Positions 1 through 6,662 are shown, numbered from the stretch's first letter. The stretch: DNA of 11,532 nucleotides from RGIG8597 sp050872545 (GCA_050872545.1 JBNMHA010000069.1:1-11532), one strand, 5' to 3'. Notes: a model not told the origin generated them from the letters alone. Translations and numbers: made by a program.

Positions 1-20
1 ATTATCAGCTTCCCTTCAAA

Positions 21-55
21 TCCTAAAAGGTTGAATCCACTTTTAGGATTTTTTT
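21..55 (+). terminator. Intrinsic terminator of an upstream + strand gene
   Basis: Perfect 9-bp stem TCCTAAAAG (21-29) / CTTTTAGGA (40-48) with a 10-nt loop, followed by seven T (49-55). The T-tract is only on the + strand side, so it ends a transcript entering from the left edge. The gene it serves is outside the window. Confidence 0.8.
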
Positions 56-64
56 ATTCACCGC

Positions 65-225
65 TTGCAAATATGGCTATCACAGGCTGCAAATGTTGTG
101 TAGATAGAATTTCTTGTAAATCTGCTATATAAAACAAATTATATTATTTTATTGCAAATATGGCTGTCTGCAAATTGCAAATACTGCAAAAGAAAATATT
201 CTTGTAATATTGTTATATAAAACAA
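65..225. repeat. Imperfect tandem duplication, period about 87-88 bp
   Basis: TTGCAAATATGGCT occurs at 65-78 and 152-165, TTCTTGTAA at 111-119 and 199-207, and TATATAAAACAA at about 126-137 and 214-225. All three pairs keep the same order with offsets of 87-88 bp, so this is a diverged tandem duplication of one segment rather than scattered words. Extra GCAAAT words lie between them. No ORF of note runs through it. Function is unknown. Confidence 0.55.
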
Positions 226-356
226 GTTGCGTGAATTTGATATTATTTGTGATTATTTTCATATTAAATATATTTATTTTCACAAAATCAATCAAACTTG
301 ACAATAAGCAATGAAAATAATACTGGTAATGTACACTTTCTTTTATTCAATACCTA

Positions 357-385
357 TAGAGGCGTTTTTACGTCTCTATTTTTTT
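357..385 (+). terminator. Terminator-like hairpin with no recognised gene
   Basis: TAGAGGCG (357-364) pairs with CGTCTCTA (371-378) through one G-U pair across a 6-nt loop, followed by seven T. It points rightwards. No convincing + strand gene or complete promoter precedes it after the terminator at 21-55. The stop codon of the truncated - strand gene copy (368-370) falls in its loop. Confidence 0.5.
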
Positions 386-496
386 GCAATTACAAAAATT
401 ATCAAGCTCTGTTTCTTCAACTTTTTCGATTGACGGAACAGACATGCACAAACTACCGGACGAATTGTTCCCGGCGACTTCAATGCTTTTCATCAT
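368..496 (-). pseudogene. Truncated second copy of the phage small head gene (3' end)
   Basis: Positions 402-480 match 930-1008, the 3' half of the small head gene, at about 72 of 79 bases. The frame is kept. The translated match has 26 residues (VAGNNSSGSLC... ending KVEETELD) with three substitutions relative to the intact protein. An ATG at 496 would give a 42-residue product beginning MMKSIE, fused to the conserved part and ending in an unrelated NFCNCKKIET tail. There is no convincing Shine-Dalgarno sequence and no promoter was seen. The N-terminal half of the gene and the capsid and protease genes are absent here. I read it as a relic of a duplicated or earlier copy of the head cassette. 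A short functional peptide is not excluded. Confidence 0.7.
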
Positions 497-498
497 AA

Positions 499-840
499 TA
501 ATTAAAGATAAATTGACTTCCAAACATGCTAATTTTTAAGCTAAAAGCGGATTTTCAAAACAAGCGTAAAAACACCGTTTTAAGCGATGTTTTTTTATCT
601 AATAAGAAATTATATTCAATGAATTATTTAAAAAAAATTAAACGGCATTAAACGCATTTTTAAACAAGGTCTGAATGATATTCAATTATGAAAAAGTACT
701 CACATTTTCTATTTAAAGTAAGATTTAGATTAATTAGTTAATTAGTATATTTAAAAACACTAATATAACGATATATGTTATTAATTTCACATAATAATAT
801 CAACTTTCACAAAAAATATTTTAATAATCATTATTGCAAA
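499..840. other. AT-rich non-coding stretch
   Basis: Beyond the hairpin at 568-596, this stretch contains only AT-rich sequence with short repeats, such as two adjacent TTAATTAG words near 730-750, and frequent stops in all frames. I see no gene, RNA gene or clear promoter in it. Confidence 0.5.
568..596. terminator. Possible bidirectional terminator hairpin
   Basis: AAAAACACCG (568-577) and CGATGTTTTT (585-594) form a stem around TTTTAAG. Read on the - strand the one non-Watson-Crick pair is a G-U and a T-run follows. Read on the + strand that pair is A-C, but the T-run is longer. It could be a back-up terminator for the head cassette, whose main terminator lies at 842-881. Confidence 0.4.
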
Positions 841-841
841 T

Positions 842-881
842 AAAAAAAGGATAGAGTTCATTTTATGAAGTCTATCCTTTT
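842..881 (-). terminator. Intrinsic terminator of the capsid cassette
   Basis: On the - strand AAAAGGATAGA (881-871) pairs with TCTATCCTTTT (855-845), with inner TTCA/TGAA pairing across one mismatch, and is followed by a run of T (848-842 as A on the + strand). It lies 18 bases past the stop of the last gene in the three-gene cassette, so the cassette has a defined transcript end. Confidence 0.85.
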
Positions 882-898
882 GTTTTACTCAATGCTGT

Positions 899-1195
899 TT
901 AATCGTTTTCTAACTGTTCAAATAGCTCGTCAAGCTCTGTTTCTTCAACTTTTTCGATTGGTGGAACAGACACGCACAAACTACCGGACGAATTGACACC
1001 GGCAACTTTTACAAAAAAATATTCCGGGTCTTGTCCTTGTGATATTTTCGCTGTTTTATCCGCTTCTATTGCAACCTGTAAGTTAATCAGTCTATCGGCT
1101 TCTTCTTTTGACATTTCAATAACATCATCGGCAACATATATTTTGCCATTATGTCTGGTATTTTGTTTTATTCTTACTTTTTTTAACTCTGCCAT
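899..1195 (-). CDS. Small phage head-associated protein (DUF7210-like)
   Basis: 98 residues. The N-terminal half (about 4-45: VRIKQNTRHNGKIY followed by an EMSKEEADRLI helix) has the pattern 'K.k...RHNGk.Y..Gd.vem..eeA.rLi' seen in small proteins encoded just after the major capsid gene in many tailed phages (DUF7210-type). Their exact role is not established, and head completion or capsid decoration is inferred. The C-terminal half is acidic and ends in a predicted helix (KVEETELDELFEQLEND). Start: ATG at 1195, preceded by AGGGGA about 5-6 bases upstream. It begins 8 bases after the capsid stop codon and is last in the cassette, just before the terminator. Its 3' half is duplicated as a relic at 402-480. 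Confidence 0.75.
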   Translation of the reverse strand: MAELKKVRIKQNTRHNGKIYVADDVIEMSKEEADRLINLQVAIEADKTAKISQGQDPEYFFVKVAGVNSSGSLCVSVPPIEKVEETELDELFEQLEND

Positions 1196-1203
1196 TTTTT
1201 CCC

Positions 1204-2316
1204 CTATATTGCATCTTTAATTAAAAATGCACTGTTTCTATTTCTGATTAATACTTTCAATAATGTTGTATATTCAAGATTAAAAATTTTTCCATCATCT
1301 GACCAATGCAAAATTTGTGGATATTTCTCATGAATATAAATATTACCAACGCCGTTATTTTCCGGCATATTAACCGCTTCAGCTGGAGCCAATGCAAACA
1401 AAACATCATTTCCCCAAACATACGATTTTTTATACTTTTGCTTTCCAATAAGAACATCGCCGGACAAATCAAGATATTCTTTCAATCCATCCGCTGTAAT
1501 ACCGCCCCAGCTGTTTCCGTCAAAACGTTTCTTAACAAATGGATTTTCTTTTAACACATTCCAAACACTTTGACTTATAACCAGATTAACATTACTGATA
1601 AATGCAGTCTTACTTTCCATTTCTTCCGTTTTCGCTTTAAGAAACGGTAAAGGGTCAAAATCTGGATTATTGAATTTATAATCATCTGTTAAAGTTATTT
1701 TGTTATTCTCTGAATATGCTTTATAGTCTCTTAATTTCAACGCAGTTTCTAATTCTACAGCCTTCAAAACATATCGTCGCAGCTTAAAAGCTATATTGAC
1801 CGGAATGCGTTCACCGTATAAATCATATTCTCTTTTGTCATAAAAATTAGCTAAACAATACTCATCCAATTCAATTTCTTCTGTGTTTAACACATTTGTT
1901 TCTATAAATTGCGTTTGTCCTCTTTTTGGTCTAATACAATTTGCTATGTCAAATTCATCATTAGGATATACCGCAATTTCAAAATCATTACTTCCTACCG
2001 GAATAAAAGGAAGCAGTTTATAAAAAGTCAAATCTTTCAATTTTGATTCAGTACATAATGCTGTTAATTCTCTGTCGCAATATTCCATTAATCCCATTTT
2101 TATATTTTTTTGTTCATACGTATCTAGGTTTTTAATGCGTTCTTCTTTTTGCTGAATATATTTTGAGAAAAATTCATCTCTCTTAATCGCTTCCTGTTTA
2201 ATATAATTTTCAGTTTCAATAGCTTCTTTTCTTTGTTTTTCAGCTATATCCGCAAACATTTTTTGAGTTTTCACCCAATTTAAAAAATCATCGTTATTAT
2301 TAGTAGTGTCGTTCAT
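1204..2316 (-). CDS. Phage major capsid protein (HK97-fold, Mu-like group)
   Basis: 370 residues. Residues about 85-370 read as a Mu-like/HK97-fold capsid protein. The diagnostic run is 'LRDYKAYSENNKITLTDDYKFNNPDFDPLPFL' (195-226, with a conserved 'Y..gnkitLt....w.dp.sDPl' pattern). It is followed by a helix with NLVISQSVWNVLKENP (244-259), then TADGLKEYLDL (274-284), and a YVWGNDVLFALAP strand (299-311). These are recognised from family patterns, not from a search. Unusual for the Mu-type family, about 80 N-terminal residues are charged and helical (QKMFADIAEKQRKEAIETE and on), like the scaffolding delta-domain of HK97 capsids. The ATG at 2316 overlaps the TGA of the protease gene (ATGA), with GGAG about 9 bases upstream, indicating translational coupling. 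It would assemble the icosahedral shell, with maturation by the upstream protease. Confidence 0.82.
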   Translation of the reverse strand: MNDTTNNNDDFLNWVKTQKMFADIAEKQRKEAIETENYIKQEAIKRDEFFSKYIQQKEERIKNLDTYEQKNIKMGLMEYCDRELTALCTESKLKDLTFYKLLPFIPVGSNDFEIAVYPNDEFDIANCIRPKRGQTQFIETNVLNTEEIELDEYCLANFYDKREYDLYGERIPVNIAFKLRRYVLKAVELETALKLRDYKAYSENNKITLTDDYKFNNPDFDPLPFLKAKTEEMESKTAFISNVNLVISQSVWNVLKENPFVKKRFDGNSWGGITADGLKEYLDLSGDVLIGKQKYKKSYVWGNDVLFALAPAEAVNMPENNGVGNIYIHEKYPQILHWSDDGKIFNLEYTTLLKVLIRNRNSAFLIKDAI

Positions 2317-2972
2317 TCTGCATTCTCCAATTCTTTTATTTGTTTGTTATTCGCTTCTATTATTGCCTCTGCTTTTTTTATTAATTCTTTGAGTTCTTCA
2401 ATTTCTTTGTGTATTTTTTCTTTTTCAGATTCTACATCTGCATTTTCAGATTTGTTTTTTAAATCATCTTCTAAAAACTCTGCAAATTCCGAATCTGTTT
2501 TTACCTTTGAAAATAAATCAAATTCTGCAAAGCAATTGCCCTTTTCAAGTTGTATTCCCAGCTCTGTAATATCCGAATCATTCGATATAATGAATGTATC
2601 GCCTAAACCTTTTACCGCCGGCGGATACGCGCCCAAAAAACCAACATGTCGCAAAGTTGCTTTATCATTCAATTTTATAGAACAAAAACGATATGCACCG
2701 CTTTTTAATGCTTCAATAAGTTTATCATCAACCATATCAGCAAATGCAAAAAGTTTATCTTTTAAGATTTTCAAACTAACAACTTGTCCGTAAGAGGGCT
2801 TATCATCCGGCGGATGACCTAAAACCAACGGAGCATAATTTTTTTCTGTTCTCTCGTTGTTATACGCAGTTTCGATTCTTTCTAAATCTTTTTGCGTGTA
2901 AGTTATTGTTTTGCCGTTCATGTCTGTGAATGTTCCGGCTTTAAAGATTGGTATTAATAGCGTATTTGCCAT
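2313..2972 (-). CDS. Phage Mu gpI-like prohead protease/scaffold
   Basis: 219 residues. The N-terminal part follows the Mu gpI-like protease family (Mu-like_Pro type): IFKAGTFTDMNGKTITYTQKDL (9-30), PLVLGHPPDDKPSYGQV (48-64), SGAYRFCSIKL (91-101, where the family's catalytic-type serine strand lies), and the hallmark HVGFLGAYPPAVKGLGDTF (109-127). Residues about 160-219 are a charged coiled coil (EKEKIHKEIEELKELIKKAEAIIEANNKQ), the expected scaffold part. Such proteins guide capsid assembly, then cleave scaffold and capsid inside the prohead. At 219 residues it is clearly shorter than Mu gpI (about 360), mostly in the scaffold part. Start: ATG at 2972, with GGAGGA five bases upstream. It is first in the cassette, directly behind the promoter at 3004-3031. 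Confidence 0.82.
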   Translation of the reverse strand: MANTLLIPIFKAGTFTDMNGKTITYTQKDLERIETAYNNERTEKNYAPLVLGHPPDDKPSYGQVVSLKILKDKLFAFADMVDDKLIEALKSGAYRFCSIKLNDKATLRHVGFLGAYPPAVKGLGDTFIISNDSDITELGIQLEKGNCFAEFDLFSKVKTDSEFAEFLEDDLKNKSENADVESEKEKIHKEIEELKELIKKAEAIIEANNKQIKELENAE

Positions 2973-2983
2973 GATTCCTCCTT

Positions 2984-3015
2984 TTCTTCTATACCTAACA
3001 TTAAGTATAGAAGAA
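2984..3015. promoter_or_regulatory. Palindromic operator-like site over the cassette promoter
   Basis: Perfect 11-bp arms TTCTTCTATAC (2984-2994) and GTATAGAAGAA (3005-3015) are separated by 10 bp. The palindrome covers the -10 box and the expected transcription start of the cassette promoter and ends about 4 bases before the Shine-Dalgarno sequence. Each arm carries CTATAC followed by NTAA, and a third copy, CTATACGTAAAC, lies upstream at 3059-3070. This is the arrangement of a repressor operator. It could also form a 5' UTR hairpin if transcription starts earlier. No regulator gene is in the window. Confidence 0.55.
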
Positions 3016-3031
3016 TTTTTGATTTTGTCAA
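3004..3031 (-). promoter_or_regulatory. Sigma70-type promoter of the capsid cassette
   Basis: On the - strand there is TTGACA (3031-3026), a 16-bp spacer, and TATACT (3009-3004). The -35 is a perfect consensus and the -10 is 5 of 6. The predicted start is near 2997, giving a short leader of about 25 nt with a strong GGAGGA ribosome site before the protease gene. Confidence 0.75.
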
Positions 3032-3563
3032 ATATGCTTGGTAAGATTATTTTGTATCCTATACGTAAACAACGCTCTTTTTATTCAATCAATATTTATT
3101 AATCAAAAACAGTATATTTTTAAAAGTTTTAAAAGTCTGAAACTCAAAAATAAAGGCGTTTTAAAGGTTATTTTGCAAAAATATCCTTTTAATCACCGCA
3201 TGAAAACGTTTTTTTCACTCTTAGAAAAATAGCATTTACAATTTTGATTTTTGAAAGTTTTTTGTAATCGCATCTAATTTGCAGTATTTAGCAGACTTAT
3301 GAGATTTTAAAAGTTATAAAATCATTTCTAATTTGGCATATTATGTAAATTCATTGCGCTGAAATCGGGAGGTTTTGCCCGAAAATAGCGAATTTTTCTT
3401 AAATTCTTTGACAAAATTACTTTCTTGTAACTCTGTTTCTATTCCCACGTTACGCGCTTTTTGTGCAAAAAAAAGTGTGCAAGAATTATGTCAAAATACA
3501 ATTATGAGGTAAAATAAAAAGTTTGCAGTTTGGTTGACTGATTTATATTTGATTTTGGGATTG

Positions 3564-3695
3564 AGGTCTGACACCATTGCTTCGAGCGAAAACTAAGGGA
3601 CAGGTCTGTATACTGTTTTAGGTCTGTCCCTTGTGGTTCTTGCGTGTAACTTGGTGTCAGACCTATATTCCATTTTAGTATTAGGGGCTGTCCCC
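3564..3695. repeat. Nested palindromic REP-like element
   Basis: The outer arms AGGTCTGACACCA (3564-3576) and TGGTGTCAGACCT (3652-3664) are perfect over 13 bp. Inside them AAGGGACAG (3595-3603) pairs with CTGTCCCTT (3624-3632). A third hairpin, GGGG-CTGT-CCCC, follows at 3684-3695. The words GGTGTCAGACC and GGGACAG(G/A)CC resemble REP sequences that in other genomes are mobilised by RAYT (Y1) transposases; that link is from memory and not tested here. No transposase is in the window. It could also fold as a structured RNA. Confidence 0.6.
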
Positions 3696-3766
3696 AGCAA
3701 GAAAACAAATCGAGTTTCTTCCTTAATTATATGCCGTTGCTTCAATGCAATTACTGCTATAAAAAA

Positions 3767-3807
3767 AAGTGTACCCTAAAAATTGTCTCCAACTTTTGGG
3801 TACACTT
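3767..3807 (-). terminator. Intrinsic terminator of the GH31 gene
   Basis: AAGTGTACCC (3767-3776) and GGGTACACTT (3798-3807) form a perfect 10-bp stem. Read on the - strand the stem is followed by a run of eight T (3768-3761 as A on +), 22 bases past the GH31 stop codon. The loop flank reads like the terminal repeat of some IS3-family elements, so the hairpin may have been built from an IS end. Confidence 0.75.
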
Positions 3808-3829
3808 CAATTACAGCCGACTATTAAAA

Positions 3830-6016
3830 TTACAATGCAAATGTTTGTCTTGCTATATTCCCATTTTCATCTACAATCACAAAGTTAAAGCCCTTAACTT
3901 CTGGCAATCTGTTTCCCTGTTTAGCAGCTTGAATAAGGAAAGAATTATTTTCATCCTTTTTAATTGTGAAATCAATTTGGAAGAAGTTATCCTGAATGTA
4001 GTCATTTGTTTCGCCGTCATCCTCATAATAGCTTGCGGTACCGACACCGGAAACAAATGCGATTATTTCAACAGTGTTAAATGTTTTTCTGTCATCTTCA
4101 AGTATACCTGTTGGAATACCGCTGTTTTCTTTTATAAAGAATGCAACTTCATCTGTAGAATATTTTATATAAGAATTACCCGGCTGAACAACGGAAAAAT
4201 CTTCAAGTCCGTTATTGCACAATCTTACATACAAATAAGGGCGATTGCCTGCCAGATAAACACTGCGTCCCTGCGCATTTGGCTGATGAACCGGCGCAAT
4301 GAGAATGCTTCTGCCAAGGTAAAATTCATCCTGACATTCAAGTGATTGAGGCGATTTATCATAAAAAGCTGTCGGAGTGCAAAGCGGAGTAAGTGTTTTT
4401 ACCGACTGGACAAATTCCGTATATATATAAGGAAGCAATTTGTATCTTGTGCGTATAAAATGACGCATACGATTCACTGTCTTATCATCAAAATTATACG
4501 GTTCCTGATTTCGCGTACCAAGTGCCGCATGATTACGGAACAAAGGACTGAATACGGCAAACTGCATCCAACGCAGTGCCAATTCATTAGAAACATTTCC
4601 GGAAAATCCGCAGACATCAGCTCCTGTATAAAAGAATCCGCAAATATTCAAGCCCACAAGCATTTGAATGTGTAGTAAAAGATGTTCCCACCAGCTTTGA
4701 TTATCGCCCATCCATATTGCAGCCATTCGGTGCGCTCCGGCACTGCTGCTTCGTGTTAATAAGAAAATTCTTTTGTTCGGAAAATCTTTTTTGAACTCAT
4801 CAACAGTTGCGCGTGTCATATTGAAGCTGTAAAGATTATGAAGATTTTCATGGTTTATGCTGCCGTTTTTTCCGTCGCCGACAGAGTGATACATTTCCGA
4901 ATAATCGTCGCGGCGGTTTGCCAGTGAGCCTAAACTGTCGCGAATTTCAAAGAAATCCCAGCTGTTATTTATTGTACGTTCGGCAATTTTCTTTTTTGCT
5001 GCCTCAAGTTTGCGCGGTGTATAAAAAATTGCAGGTTCATTCATATCGTTCCAGATTCCGTCAATGCCGACATCCCACAGAAAATGATAAAGCTGCCCCC
5101 ACCAACTTCTGACTTTATCATTTAGAAAATCGGGAAAATGAATCAAGCCGGGCCAAACCGCTGCCGTAAAATCGGTTTTTCCGTCCGCTTCTTTGCAGAA
5201 GTAATTATTTTTTACACCGTCTTCATAGATTGAGTAACCTTTTTCTATTCGCACACCCGGATCAATTATCGGAATCAGCCTAATTCCACGCTTTTTCATT
5301 TCTGCGGTAATTTTCTTGAAGTCAGGGAATTTTTTTTCATCTACAGTAAAAACTTTGTAATTATCCATGTAATCTATATCGATATAAATTGCGTCACATG
5401 GAATTCCGGCAGCTGCCATTTTGTCTGCGACTTCGGTAACAGTTTTTTCATCAGGGTAACTCCAGCGGCTCTGCTGAAAGCCAAATGCCCATTTAGGCGG
5501 CAAATAAGGCGTTCCGGTAAGCTTCAAATATTCGCGCGTAATTTGCAGTTCATTTTCGCCGGTAAAAATATACAAGTCAAAGTTTTCGGAAGGAATTTCT
5601 ATTGATAAAATTTCGTATTGAGTAAATCCGGCATCTATTTGAAATTCTGTCGGGAAATCAATAAACACACCGATTTTCTCGTTTTTATCACTGATGATAA
5701 AAAAAGGATGCGAACCATAAAGCGACGCTTTTTCTTCGGTATGAGATGGGTCGTCGGAGTTCCACATCTTGTAAATATGGCTGCGTTTGTTTATTCCGCC
5801 TACTGACTCTCCCAGTCCGAAAATACATTGTTCCTTATTCATTGTGTATGTAAGTTTGCAGGATTCGGCGGTTCTTTCGCATTCAAACATCGGTAATTTT
5901 TCAACTTCGGTAAATGAAAGGTCGCTTGTGTCAATAATTACCGCTTCGGTTTTAAAAGGTTTGCCGAAACGAAATAATTTTGTTGACGGAGAAATCTGAT
6001 TCATTTTGATTTTCAT
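3830..6016 (-). CDS. Glycoside hydrolase family 31 alpha-glucosidase
   Basis: 728 residues. This retaining alpha-glycosidase probably removes terminal alpha-linked glucose from oligosaccharides. An N-terminal beta domain (about 1-170) includes IFGLGE (65-70). The catalytic barrel starts near PPKWAFGFQQSRWSYP (173-188), with DAIYIDIDYMDNY (208-220). The nucleophile is Asp324 in DGIWNDMNEPA, the acid/base Asp438 in AAIWMGDNQSWW, and FFYTGADVCGF (461-471) and FSPLFRNHA (489-497) complete the active site. A C-terminal beta domain runs to the end (YYEDDGETNDY). There is no signal peptide, so it is cytoplasmic and acts on imported sugars. Start: ATG at 6016, with AAAGGGG 5-6 bases upstream; ATG at 6004 is a weaker alternative. 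The gene is monocistronic, with its own promoter and terminator. Substrate (maltose/isomaltose type, xyloside or sulfoquinovoside) cannot be fixed from sequence, but no sulfoquinovosidase signature was noticed. Confidence 0.93.
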   Translation of the reverse strand: MKIKMNQISPSTKLFRFGKPFKTEAVIIDTSDLSFTEVEKLPMFECERTAESCKLTYTMNKEQCIFGLGESVGGINKRSHIYKMWNSDDPSHTEEKASLYGSHPFFIISDKNEKIGVFIDFPTEFQIDAGFTQYEILSIEIPSENFDLYIFTGENELQITREYLKLTGTPYLPPKWAFGFQQSRWSYPDEKTVTEVADKMAAAGIPCDAIYIDIDYMDNYKVFTVDEKKFPDFKKITAEMKKRGIRLIPIIDPGVRIEKGYSIYEDGVKNNYFCKEADGKTDFTAAVWPGLIHFPDFLNDKVRSWWGQLYHFLWDVGIDGIWNDMNEPAIFYTPRKLEAAKKKIAERTINNSWDFFEIRDSLGSLANRRDDYSEMYHSVGDGKNGSINHENLHNLYSFNMTRATVDEFKKDFPNKRIFLLTRSSSAGAHRMAAIWMGDNQSWWEHLLLHIQMLVGLNICGFFYTGADVCGFSGNVSNELALRWMQFAVFSPLFRNHAALGTRNQEPYNFDDKTVNRMRHFIRTRYKLLPYIYTEFVQSVKTLTPLCTPTAFYDKSPQSLECQDEFYLGRSILIAPVHQPNAQGRSVYLAGNRPYLYVRLCNNGLEDFSVVQPGNSYIKYSTDEVAFFIKENSGIPTGILEDDRKTFNTVEIIAFVSGVGTASYYEDDGETNDYIQDNFFQIDFTIKKDENNSFLIQAAKQGNRLPEVKGFNFVIVDENGNIARQTFAL

Positions 6017-6048
6017 GTTTGCCCCTTTGAATTTAGAATAGTTAAAAA

Positions 6049-6057
6049 ATTATATCA
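6049..6057 (-). promoter_or_regulatory. Extended -10 promoter of the GH31 gene
   Basis: On the - strand TGATATAAT (6057-6049) is a perfect TATAAT preceded by TG-n, the extended -10 form. No good -35 sits at 16-18 bp, as expected for extended -10 promoters. The leader would be about 25 nt. Confidence 0.6.
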
Positions 6058-6181
6058 CATTGCAAAACAGTGTTTTTTCAAATGAGCCGAAAATTATGCG
6101 CATGTAAGTTAAATGTTGCAGATTTTAATATTAATGGTAATCTTTCCGATAACTTGAATCAGAATTTAGAAAGGAAAAACT

Positions 6182-6661
6182 ATGGATAAATCATTGGAAG
6201 AACGAATCAAAAAAATTCTTGAGCAGTGCACTCCGGAAGAATCACAAAAACTTCAGTCAAAAGTTGAGCCTCGTAAATTCAGTGATGAACCTTTTGTTAA
6301 GGAGTACAAAAATATTTTGAAAAGGCGGCGCGAATCATCATACCGGAGTGAAAACGATTACCACAAAGGCGAAGAAATACCGGAATCTGACGAACGAATG
6401 GCGCAGGCTATGTTGTGGCAAAATTCTATGGCAGATGAAGATTTGGATTCTGAAATTCTTGATGACGCAAGAGATTATGTGAAGTCACTGGTTTTTAAAA
6501 TGAGAAGCTCTATATCTGCCTCTGCCGAAATGGAACTTTACATTATAAATTCTGTTTTGGATTTGTTTCAGAAAAAAGGATATTCGGAACAAACGTTGGA
6601 GCAAATTGAACAAATTACAATGGAAGAACTTGATAGATTAAAGAAGAACAGGGAAAAATGA
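6182..6661 (+). CDS. Conserved-looking hypothetical protein upstream of murB
   Basis: 159 residues, not recognised. It is soluble, highly charged and predicted mostly helical: residues 1-30 and 120-159 are helix-like (EQIEQITMEELDRLKKNREK at the end), and the middle (50-90) is acidic and polar. There is no signal peptide, membrane segment or metal motif; the one cysteine is C16. Start: ATG at 6182, with AAAGGA (6170-6175) at good spacing. The stop TGA (6659-6661) is one base before the murB ATG, so the two genes are almost certainly co-transcribed and probably coupled. A weak promoter is possible upstream (TTGCAG near 6116, TAATCT near 6138). Nothing in the sequence shows whether it helps MurB or acts independently. 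Confidence 0.8.
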   Translation: MDKSLEERIKKILEQCTPEESQKLQSKVEPRKFSDEPFVKEYKNILKRRRESSYRSENDYHKGEEIPESDERMAQAMLWQNSMADEDLDSEILDDARDYVKSLVFKMRSSISASAEMELYIINSVLDLFQKKGYSEQTLEQIEQITMEELDRLKKNREK

Positions 6662-6662
6662 A

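Larger units (their letters stand above)
3032..3829. other. Non-coding region between the capsid cassette and the GH31 gene
   Basis: No supported gene. It contains a near-perfect 12-bp hairpin with one T-T mismatch (arms 3163-3174 and 3178-3189, loop GCA). A second hairpin combines TCGGG/CCCGA (3365-3369/3378-3382) with outer CGCT/AGCG (3357-3360/3387-3390) and a T-run at 3393-3397. The nested repeat at 3564-3695 and the GH31 terminator at 3767-3807 follow. The first two hairpins have no gene they would obviously serve. Confidence 0.5.

Noticed and set aside
298..326. TTGACA at 298-303 as a promoter for a small RNA ending at 357-385
   Set aside because: At 16-18 bp spacing the -10 candidates match the consensus at only two positions or fewer.
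298..498. 66-codon + strand open frame starting at TTG
   Set aside because: It runs antisense to the head-gene relic and through a terminator hairpin, has no ribosome site, and its composition is that of non-coding DNA.
1204..2316. Capsid gene as an encapsulin nanocompartment
   Set aside because: The partner genes are a phage prohead protease/scaffold and a small head protein. No cargo enzyme with a targeting tail is adjacent, so a phage capsid is the better reading.
179..3289. 12-bp inverted words AAATACTGCAAA (179-190) and TTTGCAGTATTT (3278-3289) flanking the head cassette as possible attachment or insertion ends
   Set aside because: The pair is short, AT-rich and asymmetrically placed. 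No target duplication or recombinase accompanies it.
3502..3708. 68-codon - strand open frame
   Set aside because: It is a translation of the palindromic repeat at 3564-3695, without a ribosome site or known domain.
3731..4345. 204-codon + strand open frame
   Set aside because: It is almost wholly antisense to the well-supported GH31 gene and crosses that gene's terminator. The Cys- and Ile-rich product is typical of an antisense shadow.
6096..6103. ATGCGCAT palindrome between the divergent GH31 and 6182 genes as an operator
   Set aside because: An 8-bp palindrome without extended symmetry or a second copy is too weak to support a site.
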